DNA from: Chloroflexota bacterium
GTDB taxonomy: Bacteria; Chloroflexota; Anaerolineae; Anaerolineales; Anaerolineaceae
Direction of reading: 5' to 3'
NCBI GenBank assembly: GCA_012797815.1
Contig: JAAZOK010000014.1
Location: 1 to 40,110, forward strand
Length of the DNA stretch: 40,110 nucleotides
Shown here piece after piece: positions 31,894-40,110 of this stretch. Position numbers and translations under genes: made by a program. The notes beneath the pieces were generated by a model that did no database searches, was not told the origin of the DNA, and saw only the letters and a list, made by a program, of their open reading frames with translations. How positions within the stretch are numbered: position 1 is the stretch's first letter; the number at the start of each line of letters is the position of its first letter.

Positions 31894-32818
31894 GCGCTCT
31901 CAACCCATGGATTGGAAAATGATCTTGAAGTGGGGGGGCACCATTGCATCGTTGACTCTGTTTGTATGGTTGCTGACCAAGATGGATTGGCGGCAGTCCT
32001 GGGAAATTCTTCAGAATATGCCGGTTTACAGCTATGGCTTGGCGCTATTGCTGTTAGGGTTGGGGCAATTCCTGAATTCTGTGCGCTGGTATATTCTCTT
32101 GAAGGCACAAAATGTTCAAATTTCCATTCCGGAGACGTTTGAAATTTTCATGGGGGGAGCGTTCGCTTCCAATTTTCTTCCCTCTACCATTGGTGGGGAC
32201 ACCCTGCGTTTTCTGGCTATTGCCCGTATTACAAAAGATCGCCCTCTTGGGTTGGCATCGGTGATCCTGGATCGCTTGGTGAACTTGCTGGCAACCTGTA
32301 CCTTGATCCCATTCAGTATATCTGTATTGCGTACCACTGGGTTGCATCTTGATCGCAATCTGCTTTCCATGGCAGGTTTGGCTGTTTTCAATGGAAAAGC
32401 CGCCAATTGGATCAAGCGTGTGATCAATAAATATCTGAACCTTCTAAAACGCTGGTTAGATAAACCGGTGTCATTGTTGCTGGCATTTGTGGTAGCCTGG
32501 ATTTCCAGTGTGATCATCCTGAGCGCCGTCTGGGTGCTTGCCAGAGGGATGGGTATTCAAGTTTCGTTATGGCAGGTGCTGGGTGCCAACACCATTTCGT
32601 ATTTCATCACCCTGCTGCCCATTTCCATTTCCGGCTATGGTTTGCGCGAGATAACGATTACCAGCCTGTATACACTCATGGGTGCTACACTGGAACAAGC
32701 TACAGCCCTGGCACTGATCTCCCGCATTTTTAATACGCTGATCACTTTACCGGGTGTGATCTGGATGCAGCGCATTCTTTCGGAAACGAAGGATATCAAA
32801 CCACCAGAAACTATGTAG
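31886..32818 (+). CDS. LPG-synthase-like/flippase-type membrane protein (UPF0104/YbhN family)
   Basis: A 310-residue membrane protein with seven to eight hydrophobic helices. The blocks NSVRWYILLKAQ, FMGGAFASNFLPSTIGGDTLRF, and LPISISGYGLRE match the lysylphosphatidylglycerol synthetase transmembrane region family (AglD/YbhN). Such proteins often sit in glycan loci and are thought to move lipid-linked intermediates. The ATG overlaps the pyruvyl transferase by 8 nt, so the two are coupled. The 3' end overlaps the convergent GT4 gene at 32811 by 8 nt. Confidence 0.82.
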   Translation: MNKRSQPMDWKMILKWGGTIASLTLFVWLLTKMDWRQSWEILQNMPVYSYGLALLLLGLGQFLNSVRWYILLKAQNVQISIPETFEIFMGGAFASNFLPSTIGGDTLRFLAIARITKDRPLGLASVILDRLVNLLATCTLIPFSISVLRTTGLHLDRNLLSMAGLAVFNGKAANWIKRVINKYLNLLKRWLDKPVSLLLAFVVAWISSVIILSAVWVLARGMGIQVSLWQVLGANTISYFITLLPISISGYGLREITITSLYTLMGATLEQATALALISRIFNTLITLPGVIWMQRILSETKDIKPPETM

Positions 32819-33956
32819 GGTGATAGGTTTTTATGATCCCTTCCATCACAGTTTCATAATTTTCAATGATGGAGGCGAGATCGAATTTCAGTGATTGTTC
32901 CCGGCTTTGGTGTTTGAATTTCATCAGTAGATCTTGATTCGAAAGCAGTTTTTGGAGTGCCTGTATAAAACCTGCTTTATCCTCGGTCGCAATCAAAAAG
33001 CCGTTTTCATCCTGGCTGACCAGGTCTGGACAACCTCCCACATCCGCCATCACGACCGCCAATCCCATGGCGATCGCCTGTACTCCGGCGACCGGCAATC
33101 CTTCTGAGCGGGAGGGCATGAAGAAGATATCCCCTTGTTCGTAGGTTTTGATGACTTCTTCAGGGCTGATCCAACCGGGTAAAGTGAAACGATTTTGGAT
33201 TCCGTATTCGTGGATCTTCTCTTCGACCAGTGGCTTTAGCGGACCATCTCCCATCATGACGCATTCCCATGGAAGTGATTTTAATTCGTTCAAAACCTCG
33301 ATGATCATCAGTGGATTTTTTTGTTCCATGAAACGCCCGGCGAAAATAATGCGTGGCGGATTGTGGATTTCAAAACTTTGTGGTTTTATGACGGATGTGT
33401 CGACACCGTTGAAAATGACTTGCGGATGGATGCCGGGATAACTCATTTCTGCCAAATGGCTGGTATAGTGACTTACGGTAATGACTTTTTCAGCCTCTTC
33501 CCATATTTTTTTAGTGGAAGGGTAAAAATAGTGAAACCAATTGCCCGTCTTTTCGGGAACTCCGCCGGGGATATCTCCCAAATGGGCGGTGATGAAATAA
33601 GGAATATGGAATCGTCTGGATAACATCCTAGCAGCAGCACCAGCAGGCACGGCAAAATGCGCCTGGATGATATCCGGCTTCCAGGTGCGGATGAGACGGC
33701 TGCCCTTGAAGTAAGCGCTGACGATAAATGCCCCCATATCCTTTAATGTGGCTCTGTAAGCATATTTGCGCAGGGAGGGCACACGGATGATCTCATAGTG
33801 TGAATAACACTCACTGCGGGGCAATCCTTTAAATGCGGGGGTGATGATCTTGACCTCGTGCCCGTGTTTGCTGAAGCCCTCATTCAGGTCACGGGCGACT
33901 CTACCGCCGCCACCGCCCACCGGTGGATATTCATGATTCAAGACCAAAATGCGCAT
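32811..33956 (-). CDS. GT4-family glycosyltransferase (paralogue B)
   Basis: A 381-residue GT-B enzyme. Its N terminus (MRILVLNHEYPPVGGGGGRV), mid segment AHFAVPAGAAARMLSRRF and donor-domain segment IIFAGRFMEQKNPL closely match the GT4 at 26588-27748, and both have E-x7-Q in EGLPVAGVQAIAMG. They are clear paralogues that probably add related sugars. It is the last gene of the minus-strand unit that starts at the window end, six bp after the GT2 gene, and overlaps the convergent LPG-synthase-like gene by 8 nt. Confidence 0.88.
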   Translation of the reverse strand: MRILVLNHEYPPVGGGGGRVARDLNEGFSKHGHEVKIITPAFKGLPRSECYSHYEIIRVPSLRKYAYRATLKDMGAFIVSAYFKGSRLIRTWKPDIIQAHFAVPAGAAARMLSRRFHIPYFITAHLGDIPGGVPEKTGNWFHYFYPSTKKIWEEAEKVITVSHYTSHLAEMSYPGIHPQVIFNGVDTSVIKPQSFEIHNPPRIIFAGRFMEQKNPLMIIEVLNELKSLPWECVMMGDGPLKPLVEEKIHEYGIQNRFTLPGWISPEEVIKTYEQGDIFFMPSRSEGLPVAGVQAIAMGLAVVMADVGGCPDLVSQDENGFLIATEDKAGFIQALQKLLSNQDLLMKFKHQSREQSLKFDLASIIENYETVMEGIIKTYHPT

Positions 33957-33962
33957 ACTGGA

Positions 33963-34934
33963 TTATTCTTTCCTGAGTGGTTTGGAATCCTGCCCATTGA
34001 TGACGGTTCGAATGGTGTAGGTTGGTTTATTTTGTGACTCGTGATAAGTGCGCACCAGTAATTCGGCAATAAAACCCATTAAAACGGATTGGAAACCCAT
34101 GATGACACTGGTGACGCTGATCAGGAACCATGGCGTGGCAGTTACCGAGACCTGGAACCATACCCTCCGAATGAAGAGATATAACAACACTGCCGCCCCG
34201 ATTCCGATTAAGGAAGTGCCCAATCCCCCAAAGAGGTAAATAGGCTTATTGGCATATGAGGTCAGAAATTTCACCGTGAAAAGATCGAGAATTACTTTAA
34301 AGGTCCGCTCCAATCCATATTTGGCTTTTCCAAATTTTCGGGCGTGGTGATGAACCCGTACTTCGGCGATCTTGGCGCCCACAGAATCAGCATACACCGG
34401 GATGAAACGGTGCATCTCCCCATACAGATGAAATCCGGAGAGGACTTCGCGCCGGTAGGCTTTCAAAGTGCAGCCATAATCGTGCAGGTGTACCCCGGTC
34501 ACCTTGGAGATCAACCAGTTTGCTATATGAGAGGGCAGCACGCGGGTCAGGAATTTATCCTGCCGGTCATAACGCCAGCCACTGACCACATCGTATCCTC
34601 CGTTGAGTTTATCCAGCAGCATGGGAATATCCGCCGGGTCATTTTGCATATCTGCATCGCACAGTACCACGATCTCACCATGTGAGTTATCTATGCCGGC
34701 TGCGATGGCAGCCGTTTGCCCGAAATTCCTGCGCAATACGATCAACCGAACATGTTCCGGGTCTTTTTGTGCGATCTTTTTCATCTCATCCAGACTGTTG
34801 TCTTGGCTGCCATCATCTATCATCAATAATTCCCACTCTTTCTTGAGGGGGGAAACAGCTTTTACGGTAGCTTCGTAAACAAGATGGACGTTCTGTTCTT
34901 CGTTGTAAACCGGCATTACGATTGAAAGATACAT
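33963..34934 (-). CDS. GT2-family glycosyltransferase, polyprenyl-phosphate type
   Basis: A 323-residue GT-A enzyme with C-terminal membrane helices (about 232-254 and 268-290). The catalytic GT2 features are VMPVYNEEQNV, MIDDGS (Asp40-Asp41), and the DxD motif CDADMQNDP (Asp93, Asp95). With the two transmembrane segments it resembles DPM1/GtrB/ArnC-like enzymes that make polyprenyl-phosphate sugars, the donors used by GT-C enzymes such as its neighbour. The ATG shares its first base with the stop of the upstream gene (TAATG) after AGGAG. Confidence 0.9.
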   Translation of the reverse strand: MYLSIVMPVYNEEQNVHLVYEATVKAVSPLKKEWELLMIDDGSQDNSLDEMKKIAQKDPEHVRLIVLRRNFGQTAAIAAGIDNSHGEIVVLCDADMQNDPADIPMLLDKLNGGYDVVSGWRYDRQDKFLTRVLPSHIANWLISKVTGVHLHDYGCTLKAYRREVLSGFHLYGEMHRFIPVYADSVGAKIAEVRVHHHARKFGKAKYGLERTFKVILDLFTVKFLTSYANKPIYLFGGLGTSLIGIGAAVLLYLFIRRVWFQVSVTATPWFLISVTSVIMGFQSVLMGFIAELLVRTYHESQNKPTYTIRTVINGQDSKPLRKE

Positions 34935-36775
34935 TATCTTCTCCTGAAAATTCGGAAATAATCATTCGGACTGCACTGGTTGATCGAAATGGTAGGAGTT
35001 AGTTCCTCAAACTTATCAGCATCAATCCATTTTACAATATCCCCACTGAAATTGGGATTTTCAATGATAGCATAATCGGCATCCCCTAACCAACGAAGTG
35101 CCAGATCCTCATTCCAATAACCGTATTTGTAAATCTCATCGCTGGTTCCACCGATTAGATAATTAAATGTGTAATTAAGTTGTGGTGGATAGATCTGAAT
35201 ATCATCCACATAACTGAGCAATATTTGCCCGGTTGTGCTGTACCACCATACTTTAGAACCGGATGGGATAACGTTGTTGAGATATTTTCCAATCGATTCA
35301 TAGGTATCAATGATGTTCCCTGAACAATTGCGATAAGACCCGCTGTACTGTTGTTCGTTGCAAACGAAGGTCACCAGGCTCCCCAGGATGGTCGTTGCTA
35401 AAAAGCTGCGATAGACAAATGAGCGACCATTTTTTCGGATTCTGTTCCACAAAAAGGTGATCAAAATGATGATGGCTCCCACCAGAAATCCAAATGCCGT
35501 TGGAATGATGATTTCCAGTTGATCGTAACCCAGCCCAAATTTATTGGCGAGCAGTGTCCACAATTCTACCATGCCGGAAGCCAGTCTCATATCTTTGACA
35601 CGTGGCACGTTCAATTCCATCAGTACGTGACCGATCTCCTGGTGGATGCTGAATCCGGCAGCACTGCACAGGATCAATATGATGACCACGGTTAGAAAAT
35701 TCCAGAAGGGTTTTCCAGGTTGCTGCTTTATCTTGTGCAGGGCAAGTGCGAGAAGAATGATCCCTATGATCCCAAAGAAGGACAGGTAGTTTGTAAAGCA
35801 AAAAACGCAATAATTTTTAAAAATTGAAGCCCACAGGTGGATCACGAATAGACAAATAAACGTCACCAGAAGAACAGTAAGGGTTTTATGTTCGGATTCA
35901 TTTTTGGGTTTTGTAAAAATTAGCAATCCTGCCAGGATGCTTCCTAATATTTCCGCTAAATGGTTACTGATCCCTTGTGTGAATGCCACAGTTCTTTCTA
36001 TCGGGTGAACCAAGAATGCGGCGGCGCGATTTGCGTCAGGTTGATAGATCAGGTTCTTAACAACAGGAATAATGAACGCGGGGATGACTGCCAGATAATT
36101 TCGTAATATATCGGGCCAGTAAAGAGCGGTGAGAACGACGAAATCTACCAGACCACTCAGAAAAATGATAGTGCCTTCTTTTTTCCCATGTTCCCAGTAA
36201 ATGTAAAGGGCAAGTAAAGGGAGGATGGGCAACATGTTTTGTCTGACCTGCACTACCAGCACTGCCAATAACGTTCCAAGCAGCAACTGCCAGAAATTAC
36301 GCTCTTTCCCCAACACAAAGACCAGTGTCCAGGCTAAAAGGAATGCCACCAGACTTTGTGAGATGAATTGAGAAAAAGTCCAGGCATAGAAAGGGTTGCA
36401 GGCAATGGCGGCGCTGGCAAGAAATGCCAACCAGTCAGATGTTTCCCTTTTTACAACGATCCAGATCGCGATGACGGTTAGAATGCCTAATAAAATTGAA
36501 AGGATGCGCCCGGAACGTAACCCGGCCCCAAAAACTAGCTGGAACCAGCCAGGGATGAGGAAACTAAGGGGATTCTTATTGGTCCACAACCCGTAGGGTT
36601 CGAAGGGTTTATAGGTTCCATTGGCGAAAAGATAGCCCTTATAGAGAAAAAGACTTTCATCCAGCCGGCTGGGGAGCATATCGGCATATTGAAAACTCCT
36701 CACACAAAGAAAGAATAGTGAACATATAGTGAGGAGTCCCGGTAAATATTTTTTGAGAAGAGTGTTGTTTCTCAT
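34934..36775 (-). CDS. Membrane glycosyltransferase of the GT39/ArnT-like (PMT-2) type
   Basis: A 613-residue membrane protein with about 12 helices. The first outer loop, SRLDESLFLYKGYLFANGTYKPFEPYG, has the acidic Asp-Glu pair of GT-C enzymes, and NPFYAWTFSQFISQS with the following helices fits the PMT-2 / ArnT superfamily. It would transfer a sugar from a polyprenyl-phosphate carrier on the outer face; the GT2 gene directly downstream could make that carrier. A C-terminal soluble domain of about 120 residues is present. The ribosome site is weak. It precedes the GT2 gene with a 1-nt overlap. Confidence 0.75.
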   Translation of the reverse strand: MRNNTLLKKYLPGLLTICSLFFLCVRSFQYADMLPSRLDESLFLYKGYLFANGTYKPFEPYGLWTNKNPLSFLIPGWFQLVFGAGLRSGRILSILLGILTVIAIWIVVKRETSDWLAFLASAAIACNPFYAWTFSQFISQSLVAFLLAWTLVFVLGKERNFWQLLLGTLLAVLVVQVRQNMLPILPLLALYIYWEHGKKEGTIIFLSGLVDFVVLTALYWPDILRNYLAVIPAFIIPVVKNLIYQPDANRAAAFLVHPIERTVAFTQGISNHLAEILGSILAGLLIFTKPKNESEHKTLTVLLVTFICLFVIHLWASIFKNYCVFCFTNYLSFFGIIGIILLALALHKIKQQPGKPFWNFLTVVIILILCSAAGFSIHQEIGHVLMELNVPRVKDMRLASGMVELWTLLANKFGLGYDQLEIIIPTAFGFLVGAIIILITFLWNRIRKNGRSFVYRSFLATTILGSLVTFVCNEQQYSGSYRNCSGNIIDTYESIGKYLNNVIPSGSKVWWYSTTGQILLSYVDDIQIYPPQLNYTFNYLIGGTSDEIYKYGYWNEDLALRWLGDADYAIIENPNFSGDIVKWIDADKFEELTPTISINQCSPNDYFRIFRRR

Positions 36776-36810
36776 ATTTTTCCGTTCGACGGGAGGATTA
36801 TAACATCGAC

Positions 36811-38343
36811 CTAATTCCTCTTCCCGGACGTTTTGTAAAAACGATCATAAAGAACAAAGCCCAGCAACATGACCACGATCGTTATGAACAACACCACAAT
36901 CATTTGGATAAAGGGCAGCCGTGACCACAATTTGTAATAGCGGCTTAGATACCACTGGATGAAGAACAGACAGAAGATCCCCGTAATCCAGTATGTTCTC
37001 TTTAACCAGGGGTTCTTATGCTCCTTGAAATATACCAAAACCCAACTGATGATGAGCGCTATCCATGGCAGGATAGCCGTACGATAACGGGGGTTGTCCC
37101 ACTGATCGCCGCCGGCACGCAGGGAAGAGAGCAGTATCCAGAACAGGATGAAAAAGATGGTTGCAAACAGAAGCCTGCGATTTTTAGCGTCTTTTTCTTT
37201 GGAAATGAAGAATGGTGCTACTAGCAATGCCGGAGCGGCGGCATACCATCCAATCGAGCGCAGGATGGCGATGACGCGCATGATAGCAATGCCCGGGTAG
37301 GCAATAGCCGCCGGCAAAACCGGTTGCAGCATACCGTAAATGACCAGAAACGGGATGCGGAAACGTCCTCCGATATTCTCCAATTCGAACTGTACTCTAC
37401 CCGAGCTGCTTTCCATCAAGTACAGGTCCCAGCGGGCGGTATTCACTAACCAGTTGCTGCTGATCTCCAGCCCTGCCAGGATCACCACCAGGAGCGGAAT
37501 GGTCTTCCAGAGTTTTTGCCTGGTGGTGTTGACTGTTGAGGAGGTATCTGCCCATATCCACAATAAGATCAGGAATAATACTGCCACTGCATAACGGGTG
37601 GATACCAATGTCAGAACCAGCATACTGGTAAAAAGGGAAATGAGGCTGGTACGCTTATCTTTTTTATAATGGGCCAGCCCCCATAGAACGATGCCGCACA
37701 ATCCAATGATCAATGGTTCGCGCATCTGTGAACCACCCAGAATGATGTTTTCAGGGTAAAGTGCCAGGATCCAGCTTGCCAAATTGGCAACCCTATCGTT
37801 GAACTGCTCGTGTAGTGCTTGCCAGAAGAATGGAATGCCCAGCGAGCTGATGAAGGCGGTCAGGAACATGATCAGGACCGGACGTTGCGCATCCGGGCTG
37901 AGCAGCCGGTATACCGAAGCACTGAGAGAAAGCATACCGCCATATTGGTCGGTATAGAATTCATCTTGAAAACCGGCAAAGAGTGCCTCATCACTGCTGG
38001 CAATTTGCCAGGCATCGGCATCACGCCGGTATGCATCCAGGTATAGATAGCCTGCCTGAGGGGGTTCTTCCTCGTATCCCCAGATCGGCAACAGCAAAAA
38101 CAGGGCAATTCCGGTAATAACCCGCAGTAAAAAATTTACTATGGTGATGGTCTTGACCTGCTTGGGACTGTGAAGTTTTTCAAAAGTGAAAAGGATACCG
38201 CTAACAAATAATAACGAAAGGCAAGCGGCTCCTAACCAACCCACCAGAGGCTTTTCACCGGGGTTTACCAGGATGACCACCAGACCTACTACAGCAGCGC
38301 CTGGTAGTGCGACTTTAAGAATGCGAATGATCCCTTTCTTCAT
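36811..38343 (-). CDS. Polytopic membrane protein, possible glycosyltransferase or O-antigen polymerase
   Basis: A 510-residue protein with about 10 to 12 hydrophobic helices. An outer loop, EEPPQAGYLYLDAYRRDADAW, carries acidic residues and precedes a loop FQDEFYTDQYGGM. The segment SQMREPLIIGLCGIVLWG resembles GT-C or polymerase proteins of glycan loci, but no firm family signature is seen. It overlaps the upstream GT4 gene by 29 nt, so translational coupling is likely, and is followed by the GT39-like gene 35 bp later. Confidence 0.62.
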   Translation of the reverse strand: MKKGIIRILKVALPGAAVVGLVVILVNPGEKPLVGWLGAACLSLLFVSGILFTFEKLHSPKQVKTITIVNFLLRVITGIALFLLLPIWGYEEEPPQAGYLYLDAYRRDADAWQIASSDEALFAGFQDEFYTDQYGGMLSLSASVYRLLSPDAQRPVLIMFLTAFISSLGIPFFWQALHEQFNDRVANLASWILALYPENIILGGSQMREPLIIGLCGIVLWGLAHYKKDKRTSLISLFTSMLVLTLVSTRYAVAVLFLILLWIWADTSSTVNTTRQKLWKTIPLLVVILAGLEISSNWLVNTARWDLYLMESSSGRVQFELENIGGRFRIPFLVIYGMLQPVLPAAIAYPGIAIMRVIAILRSIGWYAAAPALLVAPFFISKEKDAKNRRLLFATIFFILFWILLSSLRAGGDQWDNPRYRTAILPWIALIISWVLVYFKEHKNPWLKRTYWITGIFCLFFIQWYLSRYYKLWSRLPFIQMIVVLFITIVVMLLGFVLYDRFYKTSGKRN

Positions 38344-39484
38344 AAGAAGTGCCCTCCATATTTCGGATTAATGCAAGTGACCTGCCTGCCCGTGCCACCC
38401 AACTGTATTGCTGAGAAAGCTGGCGGGCATGGTGCGCCAGGCTGTTGCGAAGCTGTTCATTCTCTACCAGCCGCCGGATAGCCAGTGCCCACGCCTGGCT
38501 GTCATCTGGCGGACAGAACAAGGTGGTTTGTTCAGAAAGGACTTCATGGAAAACGGGGATCTCGCTGGCGACGATCGCCCGTCCACTTGCCATGTAATCG
38601 AACATCTTCATGGGATTGATCACTTTGGCGATATCCCCACCGCTGCTGCCGGATATTTTTTTCCCATAGGGCATAACCAGTATATCGCAGGCTGCCTGGT
38701 AAAGAGGGAGCTGCTGGTTAGTGATAAAGCCGGTCAGGGTGACATTAGTGATATTTCGTGTTTTTAATTCTTCTCGCCAGGGTCGTACGTGCTCTTCTTT
38801 GCCTCCCACCCACAGGAAATTGACCTGCGGTAGGCGAATGGCGATCTCGAGCAACAGGTCGACCCCTCTGCCGCGATAGAAATGCCCGGTAAAGCCAACG
38901 GTGATATTTTCCTCCAATCCCAGTTGCCGGCGGGCGCCGGTCGGGTCGGGCAGATGTTGGTATCGTTGTGGGTCGGTGCCGTTAGGGGCGATCTGTAGCG
39001 ATCCCTGCCGGAATTTAAACCCATAGCGTTCTTCCAATCCGTCTGCCAGTGCACGAGTGGTGGTGAGGGAAAGGGTGTTTTGCTGGTGCTGGATGTATTG
39101 TTTGAACAGCAGCGGACCTATCCTCCCCATCGGGAAATCATGAAATTCCATCACACTGGTGAACATACGCCGTTGGGCAAAAACCGCACTTTGCAGCGCC
39201 CAGGTATACAGTACTTCTGCCACCCATTTTTTGGCTTCTTCAACGGCTTTCCAGCAGAAGTCGTATTGCTTAAGCGCTTTTCTGAAAGATAGCCATTCCA
39301 CCGGGAATTCTATCTGCAATCCATATAGATCTGCCAATTCATCCCAGGATGCCGTTCTAAATTTTGGAACCCATAGCCGGACATCTGCGCCATTTTGTTT
39401 CAGCGCGTGGCAGACTTTCATCGCTTGTATGCTGTTGGCTGTGCTGGAGGGGATCTGGGATGTGGTAATGCATGCGATCTTCAT
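38315..39484 (-). CDS. GT4-family glycosyltransferase
   Basis: A 389-residue GT-B enzyme. The N-terminal domain begins MKIACITTSQIPSSTANSIQAMK, and the donor domain includes VGFTGHFYRGRGVDLLLE and INPMKMFDYMASGRAIVASEIPVFHEVL, the PxKxFEYMAxG block with Asp in place of Glu. It is distant from the two paralogues at 26588 and 32811. Overlaps of 4 nt with the flippase and 29 nt with the next gene place it in one long transcript. Confidence 0.87.
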   Translation of the reverse strand: MKIACITTSQIPSSTANSIQAMKVCHALKQNGADVRLWVPKFRTASWDELADLYGLQIEFPVEWLSFRKALKQYDFCWKAVEEAKKWVAEVLYTWALQSAVFAQRRMFTSVMEFHDFPMGRIGPLLFKQYIQHQQNTLSLTTTRALADGLEERYGFKFRQGSLQIAPNGTDPQRYQHLPDPTGARRQLGLEENITVGFTGHFYRGRGVDLLLEIAIRLPQVNFLWVGGKEEHVRPWREELKTRNITNVTLTGFITNQQLPLYQAACDILVMPYGKKISGSSGGDIAKVINPMKMFDYMASGRAIVASEIPVFHEVLSEQTTLFCPPDDSQAWALAIRRLVENEQLRNSLAHHARQLSQQYSWVARAGRSLALIRNMEGTSYEERDHSHS

Positions 39485-40110
39485 GCGGATATCTCCTCCG
39501 GACCATCCTGTTTTTCGCGATGGTGGATCTCCTTCAATCCTCTGATCACGATCCCGCCAACGCTTACCAGGAAGAAGGCTGAGAGCAGCCCCGCCTCCAT
39601 GTTCAATCCTAATGCCGGTACCAGCAGGACGGTCAGCAATACTTTCATCAATCCGCTGTATAAACTAAACCGGTAGGGAACCATCGGCATGCCGAGCGAA
39701 AGCAGCAGCGGTCGATTCCAGAAGAAGATATTGGCAAATCCCAGCCCGACCAGAAAGATCATCATCGCCTGGTAAGCCGGAACAAAATCCGCTCCATAGA
39801 TACCCAGCAGCCATCTGCCGAAGATCGCCAGTCCGATGGATGCCACGATGGTCCACACTCCGGAAATAGCGGTCACTTTTTTAAGCAGCTCTTTCACATG
39901 CCCCCAGGCTTTTTGAGTGACTGCCCGGTTGATCTCAGGATAGGTGGTTGAGATGAACGGTGTGATGGGGAGCTGGACAAAATTGATGATCGCCAGGGCT
40001 GCTTTGGCATAACCCGCTTCCAACGGGGTCAAAAAATAAGCGATCCATAACACTTCGTTATCACGCACCAGCATGATGATGGTGCTGCTGATGTTGGTGC
40101 TGAAAGCGAA
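39481..40110 (-). CDS. Oligosaccharide flippase, Wzx/PST-like (N-terminal part missing)
   Basis: The last 209 residues of a polytopic membrane protein; the frame is open to the window edge, so the N terminus is outside. The visible part has about six helices and segments typical of the polysaccharide transporter/MATE-like flippases: LTPLEAGYAKAALAIINFVQLPITPFISTTYPEINRA and LGIYGADFVPAYQAMMIFLVGLG. It would translocate lipid-linked oligosaccharides across the membrane. The first visible internal ATG (40074) is not the true start. It is upstream of the GT4 gene with an ATGA overlap. Confidence 0.85.
   Translation of the reverse strand, partial: FAFSTNISSTIIMLVRDNEVLWIAYFLTPLEAGYAKAALAIINFVQLPITPFISTTYPEINRAVTQKAWGHVKELLKKVTAISGVWTIVASIGLAIFGRWLLGIYGADFVPAYQAMMIFLVGLGFANIFFWNRPLLLSLGMPMVPYRFSLYSGLMKVLLTVLLVPALGLNMEAGLLSAFFLVSVGGIVIRGLKEIHHREKQDGPEEISA

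Noticed and set aside
1-40110. CRISPR arrays, prophage genes or restriction/defence systems
   Set aside because: No regularly spaced short repeats and no cas, phage structural, nuclease or methylase-restriction genes were seen anywhere in the window.

Overview
The window reads as a piece of chromosome from an anaerobic bacterium, most likely a member of the Chloroflexota (Anaerolineae). That placement is an inference from three things: secreted lipoproteins with Thr/Ala/Pro-rich linkers behind the lipobox, a single-chain pyruvate:ferredoxin oxidoreductase paired with a dihydroorotate-dehydrogenase-like gene, and a large glycan locus. No marker long enough to fix the species is present. It opens with the 3' end of a 23S rRNA gene and a 5S rRNA gene, followed by a transglutaminase-like protein, an MFS transporter, and a short rpsU-infA translation operon with a near-consensus promoter, a leader carrying a terminator-like hairpin, and a strong terminator.

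From 3201 to 11240 lies the most unusual part: an AT-richer, all-plus-strand gene island bounded by a 59-bp direct repeat (58/59 identical). The right copy is the true 3' end of the dihydroorotate-dehydrogenase-like gene. The left copy is an orphan fragment of that 3' end sitting directly against the infA terminator. The island encodes a YhfZ-like regulator, a complete mannose/sorbose-type PTS permease (IIB, IIC, IID, with IIA near the end), a TrpA-like TIM barrel, a phosphotriesterase-family metallohydrolase, a BtpA/SgcQ-family TIM barrel, a small membrane protein with a Cys/His cluster, and a creatininase-family amidohydrolase. Together they look like a system that imports and phosphorylates an unidentified compound and then degrades it with two metallohydrolases and two TIM-barrel enzymes. 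No integrase and no EI/HPr gene is visible in the window. Two 16-bp GTACA-N6-TGTAC palindromes whose starts are exactly 150 bp apart flank the predicted promoter of the PTS operon and are candidate operators.

From 11.2 to 19.1 kb is a minus-strand core-metabolism stretch: DHOD-like protein, pyruvate:ferredoxin oxidoreductase (nifJ), a NUDIX hydrolase, a lipoprotein, D-aminoacyl-tRNA deacylase (dtd), tryptophanyl-tRNA synthetase (trpS), and a SelW-like redox protein.

From 19.2 kb to the end the window is dominated by surface-polysaccharide or glycolipid genes: a PglC-like phosphoglycosyl transferase, a BMP-like lipoprotein, a phosphohexomutase with a promoter and leader hairpin, a zinc-ribbon protein with a membrane-protein partner, four large polytopic membrane proteins (probably GT-C enzymes or polymerases), four GT4 glycosyltransferases (two of them close paralogues), a GT2 polyprenyl-phosphate-type glycosyltransferase, a methyltransferase, a polysaccharide pyruvyl transferase, an LPG-synthase-like flippase-type protein, and an oligosaccharide flippase cut by the window end. 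Many genes here overlap by 1-29 nt, pointing to long co-transcribed units.
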